NCBI GenBank assembly: GCA_040218815.1
Contig: JAVJQS010000004.1
Coordinates: 124,001 to 188,000 of the forward strand
Reading direction: 5' to 3'
Origin: JAVJQS01 sp040218815
GTDB lineage: Bacteria > Bacteroidota > Bacteroidia > Flavobacteriales_E > Vicingaceae
Length of the DNA: 64,000 bases
This document shows positions 52,415 through 58,748 of the stretch, one piece after another. The notes beneath the pieces are model-generated. The model was not told the DNA's origin. It saw nothing but the letters and a program-made list of their open reading frames with translations, and did not search any database. Both the position numbers and the translations under genes were made by a program. Every line of letters begins with the position of its first letter. The first letter of the stretch is position 1.

Positions 52415-52792
52415 CTAGTACATTGTATTTTGGTTCTTGGAATTCTCAGGTATTTGCTGGATAGCGTCCCAATGTTCACAAATTTTTCCCTGCTCATCAA
52501 ACTTAAAAAAGTCCATGGTAACATAATGGTCATTTTCAGGCCAAGTTTGATGGGTATGCAATGCCACTAGATTTCCTTCAGCTATGCAGCGGACAAATTC
52601 AATTTCTTTATCCGGATACTCTAATTGCATTTTTTCAAAATAGGCAATAAAGCCAGCTGACCCATTCTCAACATCAGGATTATGCTGAATATATTGGTTT
52701 CCAAGGTATTTTTTTACAGCTTCTTTAGGATTTCCTTCAAAAGCCATTTTATAAAAGTCTATGGCATTTTGCTTGTTTTTTTTGAGGTTCAT
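52415..52792 (-). CDS. NTF2-like / SnoaL-like protein
   Basis: The ATG at 52792 gives 125 aa (MNLKKNKQNAIDFYKMAF); the longer reading adds 15 residues without conservation. The pattern AVKKYLGNQYIQHNPDVENG near residue 25, then VRCIAEGNLVALHTHQ and YVTMDFFKFDEQGKICEHWD, matches the SnoaL-like polyketide-cyclase branch of the NTF2 fold. No signal peptide is seen. Substrate and role are unknown. It stands alone beside the SRP RNA gene. Confidence 0.85.
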   Translation of the reverse strand: MNLKKNKQNAIDFYKMAFEGNPKEAVKKYLGNQYIQHNPDVENGSAGFIAYFEKMQLEYPDKEIEFVRCIAEGNLVALHTHQTWPENDHYVTMDFFKFDEQGKICEHWDAIQQIPENSKNQNTMY

Positions 52793-52919
52793 TGTATTGC
52801 ATTTAAGACTTAGTTGCAGAGCTAAAAGCTCAACCAAAGAAAGGATTCTCCTTTATTTTTTTGTTTTACTTTAATGAAAAGCATCAAATTTGATTTAGAA
52901 AAAGCAAAATTTAGCGCAC

Positions 52920-52926
52920 AAAAAAT
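52920..52926 (-). terminator. U-run ending the SRP RNA transcript
   Basis: On the minus strand ATTTTTTG follows directly after the closing helix of the SRP RNA, so the RNA's own terminal stem plus this T-run can act as an intrinsic terminator. Confidence 0.5.
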
Positions 52927-53022
52927 GGGTAAGCTACTTGCATCGCACCGCTACAACCACCTACCCTTGCTATCTTCCGATCCTGGGGGATTCAGTAGGA
53001 GCTGGTCGTACAAGACTTACCC
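52927..53022 (-). ncRNA. ffs: Signal recognition particle RNA (small type)
   Basis: On the minus strand the 96-nt RNA begins GGGTAAG and ends CTTACCC, which pair to close it. The apical part reads CCCCAGGATCGGAAGATAGCAAGGG. That is SRP helix 8 with its GGAA tetraloop (complement TTCC at 52975-52978) and the conserved asymmetric AGCA loop. It has a complete promoter upstream and a T-run after the closing stem. It is the RNA partner of Ffh (16158-17504). The two protein readings across this stretch are not real genes. Confidence 0.9.
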
Positions 53023-53026
53023 GTGG

Positions 53027-53059
53027 CAAAGATACAAATTCATTGATTGAACCACCAAA
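53027..53059 (-). promoter_or_regulatory. ffs promoter (-33 TTTG, -7 TATCTTTG)
   Basis: The minus strand has TTTG (53059-53056) and TATCTTTG (53034-53027) with 21 bases between. The -7 box ends four bases before the predicted first G of the SRP RNA. This is the cleanest promoter in the window and supports the strand of ffs. Confidence 0.75.
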
Positions 53060-53100
53060 TTTTAGTTCAAAATATATCCCTGTCATGAAAAGAGATTTTA

Positions 53101-53108
53101 TATATTTG
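53101..53108 (+). promoter_or_regulatory. -7 promoter element of the DUF4199-GT2 pair
   Basis: TATATTTG matches TAnnTTTG, 25 bases before the ATG at 53134. Confidence 0.5.
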
Positions 53109-53133
53109 TTCATTCTCAACTTAACTGAAACAT

Positions 53134-53664
53134 ATGGAAAAACAAACACCATCTAGAACTAAAAGCGCTTTAAATTTTGGAGCAGTTTTAGGATTTGCTT
53201 TAATGATTTTAGCATTACTGACTTACGTTTTCGAACTATATGAAAATCAATGGTTTGGTTCTTTAACATGGATAGTTCTTATCATTGGAATTATAATAGG
53301 CGTAAAAAAGTATCGTGATGAAAACATGGGGGGGTACATCACCTTTGGACAGGCTTTAGGGTATGGAGTGCTGTTGGCATTTTTTGCTTCAATAATAGTA
53401 GCATTTATAAATTTTATCTATTTGGGTTATGTGGATGATGGTTTTATTACCTATACTTTAGAGAATGCTGAAACTGAAATGTATAACGCAGGAGCACCAG
53501 ACGATCAAATTGAGTCAGCTTTGAGCATTACTCGAAAAATAATGTCTCCTGGGGTATTGTCGATTATTGGAATATTTACTACCACTTTCTTAGGATTTAT
53601 TATTTCCTTGATCGCTGCTGCCTTTTTGAAAAAAGAGGCTGACCCTTTTGAAGAATCAAATTAA
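53134..53664 (+). CDS. DUF4199-family membrane protein
   Basis: A 176-aa inner-membrane protein with four hydrophobic segments: about 15-33, 42-58, 78-100 and 145-165. The conserved GGYITFGQALGYGVLLAF hairpin is the DUF4199 hallmark. An amphipathic segment (ENAETEMYNAGAPDDQIE) lies between helices 3 and 4. The function is unknown. It lies 9 bases upstream of a GT2 glycosyltransferase gene, a pairing that recurs in Bacteroidota, so a role beside that enzyme is plausible (inference). Confidence 0.85.
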   Translation: MEKQTPSRTKSALNFGAVLGFALMILALLTYVFELYENQWFGSLTWIVLIIGIIIGVKKYRDENMGGYITFGQALGYGVLLAFFASIIVAFINFIYLGYVDDGFITYTLENAETEMYNAGAPDDQIESALSITRKIMSPGVLSIIGIFTTTFLGFIISLIAAAFLKKEADPFEESN

Positions 53665-53673
53665 ATTATTCCA

Positions 53674-54627
53674 TTGAAAAAAGATCTTTCCGTTGTTATC
53701 CCTCTCTTTAATGAGGAGGAGTCCCTACCAGAGTTGCATGACTGGATAAAAAAGGTGATGAATGAGCATCAATTCAGTTATGAAGTGCTTTTTATAGATG
53801 ATGGTAGTGTAGATAAATCATGGGAGGTGATAGAAAAGCTTCAAGCTTCTGAAGATGGAGTAAGAGGAGTGAAATTTCGTCGGAACTATGGAAAATCGGC
53901 TGCTTTAAACGTTGGTTTCCATCATGCAAAAGGGGAGGTTGTTATAACGATGGATGCTGATCTTCAGGATAGCCCTGAGGAAATCCCTGAGTTATATCAA
54001 ATGATTACTAAACAAGGTTTTGACTTGGTTTCTGGCTGGAAGAAAAAGCGCTTTGATCCTTTGTCTAAAACAATCCCTACTAAATTGTTTAACTGGGCCA
54101 CAAGAAAAATGACTGGTATTCATTTACATGATTTTAATTGTGGTTTAAAAGCCTACAGCAATGAAGTCATAAAAGACATTGAGGTGTACGGTGAAATGCA
54201 CCGATACATACCTGCTATCGCAAAATGGGCGGGTTTTACTAAGATAGGAGAGAAAGTTGTTGCCCACCAAGAACGAAAATATGGTGTTACTAAATTTGGC
54301 TTAGAGCGTTTTGTAAATGGATTCTTAGACTTATTATCCATCAATTTTGTAGGTAAATTTGGCAAGCGCCCAATGCACTTATTTGGTTTAATCGGAACTT
54401 TGGTTTTTATATTGGGTGTTGGAATGGTGGGTTATATTGGAGCAGAAAAGCTTTACTATTTGAACATTAACGTAAAAGCTCGATTAATAACCGAAATACC
54501 TCAATTTTACATTGCGCTAGTTTGCATGATTATTGGAGTTCAGCTGTTTTTAGCGGGGTTCTTAGCTGAGTTGGTTGCCAGAAGCTCACCCAACAGGAAT
54601 AATTATAAAATTGAAAAGCTTATTTAA
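53674..54627 (+). CDS. GT2 glycosyltransferase with C-terminal membrane helices (DPM/GtrB-like)
   Basis: Transfers a sugar from a nucleotide donor, probably to a polyprenyl phosphate carrier. The 317-aa protein starts at TTG; no ATG lies between the upstream stop and this point and the conserved SVVIPLFNEEESLPEL begins at residue 5. The GT-A motifs are FIDDGSVDKSWEVI, the metal-binding ITMDADLQDSPEEIPEL near residue 92, and HQERKYGVTKFG near 205. Two transmembrane helices lie at 232-258 and 278-305. A terminator follows at 54631-54658. Confidence 0.92.
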   Translation: MKKDLSVVIPLFNEEESLPELHDWIKKVMNEHQFSYEVLFIDDGSVDKSWEVIEKLQASEDGVRGVKFRRNYGKSAALNVGFHHAKGEVVITMDADLQDSPEEIPELYQMITKQGFDLVSGWKKKRFDPLSKTIPTKLFNWATRKMTGIHLHDFNCGLKAYSNEVIKDIEVYGEMHRYIPAIAKWAGFTKIGEKVVAHQERKYGVTKFGLERFVNGFLDLLSINFVGKFGKRPMHLFGLIGTLVFILGVGMVGYIGAEKLYYLNINVKARLITEIPQFYIALVCMIIGVQLFLAGFLAELVARSSPNRNNYKIEKLI

Positions 54628-54630
54628 TTG

Positions 54631-54658
54631 AATACTGCCTATCGCAAGAGGCTGTATT
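54631..54658 (+). terminator. Terminator after the GT2 gene
   Basis: AATACTGCCT and AGGCTGTATT pair over 10 positions with one T-T mismatch around an 8-base loop, followed by AATTTTCTATTTT, three bases after the stop codon. Confidence 0.6.
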
Positions 54659-54820
54659 AATTTTCTATTTTGCGATGAAGTGTCTAGTTTTATCATATTA
54701 AAAAATAAAACAGTAAAGTGAAAAGATAAAAAAGTAGTGTTCATTGCACTTCATTTTAGCTCTAATATTCTTCCAAACTTATTGTGTTTAGGGTGCAAGA
54801 AACTCCAAATTGAAGATTGT

Positions 54821-55951
54821 TCATTGACTAATTGATAATTGCTCCACAAACTCAATTACTTCTTTACTTAAGCTTTCCCAACTATACTTTTTCTTTTCTT
54901 CAACTGCTCGTTTTGAAAACAGGGCTTCGCGTTTATTGGTGTAGAAATCAACAATAGAGTCGGCGATTGCTATAGGGCTTTTATCAACTACATAACCTGA
55001 TTTTTCGTGGTGTATTATTTCAGATAACCCCCCAACATCAGTTACAAGGACTGCTTTATTAAAGTTTAAGGCCATCTGAGTAATGCCGCTTTGACTAGCA
55101 GTATGATAAGTTTGAGTTACTAAGTCGCAAGCTGAAAAATAAATTTTAATTTCCTCGGTTGGTACAAACTGATTCCTAATTTCAACTGAATCGTTAATTT
55201 TTAAGTCATTTATGAGTTTTTTATAGGTATCCGGATTCTCATAAAACTCGCCAACAACCAATAATTTTATATTCATCTCTCTAATAGGCCTTTCGGCCAT
55301 CGCCTTAAGCATTAAATCTAGGCCCTTGTATTTTCTTACCAATCCAAAAAATAATAGGTAGCTGGTGTTTATGTCCAATTTCAATTGCTCTTTAGCGAGA
55401 GGTTTTGGAATTGCTACTCCTAAATTTAAATTTATGGGATGTGGGTGCACCATTATTGGGGCGTTAGAAAACTGTTCTAATTCTTCTTTAACTTGTTTTG
55501 AAAGGGTTATAAAACCATCAAAAGACTTCAGAAAATATGCTGTGAATGCTTTATCAAAGAATTTTTTTTCATGAGGTATTACGTTGTCGCAAAGTGCAAT
55601 TTTCTTTGTATTATTTATTTTTCTGCTAATGTACCCCAAAGGAATAGCCAAAAAAGGAGTCCAATACCTAAAAATCACCAAATCTGCTTGTTGTTTATTA
55701 ATAGCTTTCGCTGTTTTCGCCCAATTTATAGGGTTCATAGTATTAATTAGCCGACTTATTTTGAGGTCTTTGGGAGCCACATCTTGAGAAAATTGACTCT
55801 TCCCAGGAAAAAAAAGGGAAGGATATTGAACGCTAAACGTAATAATACTTGCTTGATGGCCTTCATTTTGCAATGCTATGGCAAAGGATTCGTTGGTATC
55901 TGCAATTCCTCCACGGTAGGGGTGAGCGGGGCCGACAATTATTATTTTCAT
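54821..55951 (-). CDS. GT4-type glycosyltransferase
   Basis: A GT-B-fold glycosyltransferase of 376 aa. The N-terminal Rossmann half begins KIIIVGPAHPYRGGIADTNE with the Gly-rich acceptor loop. The C-terminal half has YLLFFGLVRKYKGLDLMLKA, LLVVGEFYENPDTYKKL and the ALNFNKAVLVTDVGGLSEII segment, where the usual E-x7-E donor motif appears as Q-S-G-I-T-Q-M-A-L, so the first Glu is replaced. The donor and acceptor are unknown, perhaps a surface polysaccharide. It is monocistronic. Confidence 0.87.
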   Translation of the reverse strand: MKIIIVGPAHPYRGGIADTNESFAIALQNEGHQASIITFSVQYPSLFFPGKSQFSQDVAPKDLKISRLINTMNPINWAKTAKAINKQQADLVIFRYWTPFLAIPLGYISRKINNTKKIALCDNVIPHEKKFFDKAFTAYFLKSFDGFITLSKQVKEELEQFSNAPIMVHPHPINLNLGVAIPKPLAKEQLKLDINTSYLLFFGLVRKYKGLDLMLKAMAERPIREMNIKLLVVGEFYENPDTYKKLINDLKINDSVEIRNQFVPTEEIKIYFSACDLVTQTYHTASQSGITQMALNFNKAVLVTDVGGLSEIIHHEKSGYVVDKSPIAIADSIVDFYTNKREALFSKRAVEEKKKYSWESLSKEVIEFVEQLSISQ

Positions 55952-56075
55952 AGCATTGAAAAAGAGCAGAAATTCCTAAAATTCTATAAACATAGCTGTA
56001 GAATTTGTATTTCTGTGATAAGGCTACGAAATTCGCAATTGTTGACGAAGGGGAGAAACATTCTAATCAAATTTT

Positions 56076-56633
56076 ATGAATTTAACTAAATTGAGCATCG
56101 ATCGTACCTGGACATTGTTTCTTGATAGAGATGGTGTGATTAACAAAAAGCTTCCAAATGATTATGTTAAGAAAATCGAAGAGTTTGAATTTATCGATGG
56201 GGCAGAAGAAGCCATTAGCAAGCTAGGTTCAATATTCGGTAGAATAGTTGTAGTAACTAACCAGCAAGGCATCGGAAAAGGGCTAATGACTGTCCAAGAA
56301 TTGAATGAAGTTCATGATTACATGCAATCTAGATTAATTCAAATGGGAGGCAAAATAGATAAGATTTACTTTTGTCCAGATTTAGCAGATAGCAAAAGTA
56401 ATTGTCGTAAACCCAATACTGGTATGGCTGAAGAAGCAAGAAGCGAATTCAATGAAATTGACTTTAAAAAGTCAATTATGGTTGGGGATTCACTTTCAGA
56501 CATGCAAATGGGTAAACGTGTCGGTATGGTAACGGTTTATGTAAATACTGGTAATTCAATAAAAGAAGCTGACTATCAAGTTGAAAGTTTGAAAGCCTTG
56601 GGGCAATCGATCGAACAGCTTGTTAAAAAATAA
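56076..56633 (+). CDS. HAD-IIIA phosphatase (HisB-N/GmhB-like)
   Basis: A histidinol-phosphate or heptose-bisphosphate phosphatase-like enzyme, 185 aa. HAD motif I is FLDRDGVINK (Asp17 nucleophile, Asp19 acid). Motif II is VVVTNQQGIGKG, and motif III/IV is CRKPNTGM...MVGDSLSDMQMGKR. In GmhB a Cys-His-Cys-Cys zinc loop lies before CRKP; here only two Cys remain (YFCPDLADSKSNCRKP), so zinc binding is doubtful. The substrate is unknown. Its last 11 bases overlap the convergent trmN6-like gene. Confidence 0.85.
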   Translation: MNLTKLSIDRTWTLFLDRDGVINKKLPNDYVKKIEEFEFIDGAEEAISKLGSIFGRIVVVTNQQGIGKGLMTVQELNEVHDYMQSRLIQMGGKIDKIYFCPDLADSKSNCRKPNTGMAEEARSEFNEIDFKKSIMVGDSLSDMQMGKRVGMVTVYVNTGNSIKEADYQVESLKALGQSIEQLVKK

Positions 56634-57330
56634 TTAAATAATCTTTTAGCAAGCTTGTATAAGCTTCTGAATATTGATGTCGATTTTCAAGCTCAATTAC
56701 CAATTCACTACTTTCGATTTCTTGTGGTGTTGTAGTAAATTCAAGTAGCGTTCTCTTTATTTTTCCTCCTAATTTTCCTTTTACCTCACAAATTTTAGAA
56801 GGGTAAAGCCCAACTTCATTCCCATAATCAATAAACAATTGTTGTTGTTCAATTGGAACAACACAACAGAATCGGCCATTTTGTGAAAGTAAATTTTTAC
56901 TCAATTTAATTAACTGTTTATGGCTAAGCTGGTTTTGACTTCTAGCTATTGCTCTGCTAGAAGCAATGGATTCAGCACTAAAGAACGGTGGATTACTGAC
57001 AATAAGCTCAAACTTCTTTTGATTATTTTCTTCAAAGTCTTGAAGAGAAGCATGTTGGACGAATAATCTATTTGACCATTTTGAGTTTTTAAAGTTGTCT
57101 TGCGCCTGCTGATAAGCTGCCAAATCAATGTCAATTGAAGTAATTTCAGCTCGACTTCGTTGAGCCAACATTAATGAAATTACACCTGTTCCACAGCCAA
57201 TATCCAAGATTGATTTTTCAGTTTTAATTGGTGTCCAAGCTCCAAGCAAGACACCATCAGTGCCAACTTTCATAGCAGCTTGATCTTGTTTAACTGTAAA
57301 CTGTTTGAATTTAAAGGGCTCGTTACTCAA
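56623..57330 (-). CDS. tRNA1(Val) adenine-37 N6-methyltransferase (TrmN6/YfiC)
   Basis: A 235-aa N6-adenine methyltransferase of the TrmN6 family. The start is TTG at 57330; the family N-terminus (EPFKFKQFTVKQDQAAMKVGTDG) is complete only with it, and it overlaps the rimM stop by eight bases, so translation is coupled. The SAM motif is ILDIGCGTGVISLMLAQ near residue 40. The catalytic IVSNPPFF motif lies near residue 108. It is third in the rpsP-rimM unit. Confidence 0.9.
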   Translation of the reverse strand: MSNEPFKFKQFTVKQDQAAMKVGTDGVLLGAWTPIKTEKSILDIGCGTGVISLMLAQRSRAEITSIDIDLAAYQQAQDNFKNSKWSNRLFVQHASLQDFEENNQKKFELIVSNPPFFSAESIASSRAIARSQNQLSHKQLIKLSKNLLSQNGRFCCVVPIEQQQLFIDYGNEVGLYPSKICEVKGKLGGKIKRTLLEFTTTPQEIESSELVIELENRHQYSEAYTSLLKDYLIIF

Positions 57331-57859
57331 GGTATAGGTCGATCAGCCCTTCAGGACAGCGGACAAATAGCCTTTTATCAGCCTTGTGAATTCGCTCAAT
57401 GGTGTCATCACTGATGGGGATTAGAATTTCTTTTTCTCCTGATCTAACAGCAATTAGATTTGATGTAGAGTATTCAATTACTTTTTCTACAATACCCAAC
57501 TCTCCTTTCTCAGCATCAATAACTGAAAATCCGATTATTTCATGGAAATAAAATTGCTGATCGTTTAGTTTTGGTAAAAAAGCAAGGGGTAAAAATAGAG
57601 ACTTACCAATTAGATTTTTAGCACCTGCTTGGTCATTAATGTCTTCAAGTCGAACTCTTAAACTCCCGTTGTTTTGAAGACTTACTTGTTTTATAAAATA
57701 AGGGATGAGTTGCGTGTCAGTTGGAAAAGCTTGTACCATCACTGACTCTAGATCCAAATACGAAGAAGGGGAGTCAACGTCTAATTTAAACGCTAACTCC
57801 CCTTTTGTACCTATGCTTTTTGAAATATATCCGAGATAAAAGCAATCTTCGACTTTCAT
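57323..57859 (-). CDS. rimM: Ribosome maturation factor RimM
   Basis: Assists assembly of the 30S head by binding S19. The 178-aa protein has the N-terminal RimM domain (FYLGYISKSIGTKGELAFKL) and the C-terminal PRC-barrel (FYFHEIIGFSVIDAEKGELG near residue 100). It is 12 bp downstream of rpsP and overlaps trmN6 by eight bases; all three are on the minus strand. The rpsP-rimM order is widespread. Confidence 0.95.
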   Translation of the reverse strand: MKVEDCFYLGYISKSIGTKGELAFKLDVDSPSSYLDLESVMVQAFPTDTQLIPYFIKQVSLQNNGSLRVRLEDINDQAGAKNLIGKSLFLPLAFLPKLNDQQFYFHEIIGFSVIDAEKGELGIVEKVIEYSTSNLIAVRSGEKEILIPISDDTIERIHKADKRLFVRCPEGLIDLYLE

Positions 57860-57871
57860 TGGTCGATTTAA

Positions 57872-58597
57872 TTAAGCTTCTTTTTTATCCTCAGTTGCTT
57901 TTTCAGCATCTTCTTTATTCTCTTCTTTAGCTTCTGCTTTAGGAGTTTCTTCTTTAACTTCAGTTTTTTCCTCTTCTTTTGCGGGAGCCTCTTCTTTAGC
58001 TTCAGCTTTTACTTCTTCTTTAGCAGGAGCTTCTTCAGCTTTTACCTCTTCAGTTTTAGCTTCTTCACTTGCTGGAGTTACTTCAGCCTCAGGTGCAGCT
58101 ACTTCAGAAGTTTCTTCTGTTGCTTCTTCACCAGCTAATGCAGCATTTTTTGCAGCAATTGCTTCAGCACGTTTTTCATTTGCAGCCTTTTCAGCAGCTA
58201 AACGTTTTTTGCTATCCTCGTCTGCAGCAGATGATAATTTATCAACTTTAGCAGCTACTTTTGCTTCTTTCTCCTCTAACCATTTTTCGAATTTCTTATC
58301 GGCTTCTTCTTGAGAGAAGGCTCCTTTTAATACTCCTTTGTCTAAATGGTTTTTGTAGATTACTCCCTTGTAAGAAAGTAAAGCTTTAACAGTGTCAGTT
58401 GGCTGAGCACCTTTTTTAACCCAGCTTAAGGTTTTATCAAAGTCAATATCAATTGACGCTGGATTAGTGTTAGGGTTATAAGTACCCAATTTCTCTATAA
58501 ACTTCCCATCTCGTGGGGCACGACTGTCCGCGATCACAACATGAAAGTAAGCGAAACGCTTTTTACCATGTCTTTGTAATCTGATCTTTGTTGGCAT
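57872..58597 (-). CDS. rpsP: 30S ribosomal protein S16 with long acidic/Ala/Lys tail
   Basis: Small-subunit protein S16. The normal S16 fold covers residues 1-90 (MPTKIRLQRHGKKRFAYFHV, then LGTYNPNT and LSWVKKGAQPTDTVKALL). Residues about 95-241 form a long extension: a charged helical part (KKFEKWLEEKEAKVAAKVDK) and then a low-complexity Glu/Ala/Lys/Thr repeat (EEVKAEEAPAKEEVKAEAKE). E. coli S16 is 82 aa. Flavobacterial S16 proteins often carry extensions, but this is large. It is first in the rpsP-rimM-trmN6 unit, with a TACTTTTG promoter. Confidence 0.95.
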   Translation of the reverse strand: MPTKIRLQRHGKKRFAYFHVVIADSRAPRDGKFIEKLGTYNPNTNPASIDIDFDKTLSWVKKGAQPTDTVKALLSYKGVIYKNHLDKGVLKGAFSQEEADKKFEKWLEEKEAKVAAKVDKLSSAADEDSKKRLAAEKAANEKRAEAIAAKNAALAGEEATEETSEVAAPEAEVTPASEEAKTEEVKAEEAPAKEEVKAEAKEEAPAKEEEKTEVKEETPKAEAKEENKEDAEKATEDKKEA

Positions 58598-58639
58598 AAT
58601 ACGATTTTATTATTATTGTAATTAAAAAATTTAAGGGTG

Positions 58640-58647
58640 CAAAAGTA
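58640..58647 (-). promoter_or_regulatory. -7 promoter element of rpsP
   Basis: The minus strand reads TACTTTTG followed by CACCCTT, a full TAnnTTTG match, 43 bases before the rpsP ATG. The downstream CACCCT is shared with rpsO. Confidence 0.7.
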
Positions 58648-58748
58648 AACTTAATCTTAAAGATATGAAAGTACTTCTGAAATTAAATTGATTGTTAGGA
58701 GGATAGGTTATATAAATTTAATTTGCTCGATTATCTGATGATTAATTA

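Noticed and set aside
52938..53156. Protein frames of 60-72 codons on both strands over the SRP RNA region
   Set aside because: The sequence is explained by ffs with its promoter and terminator; neither frame shows conserved protein features.
55784..56089. 101-codon plus-strand frame between the GT4 and HAD genes
   Set aside because: Mostly antisense to the GT4 start and without promoter or conserved motif.
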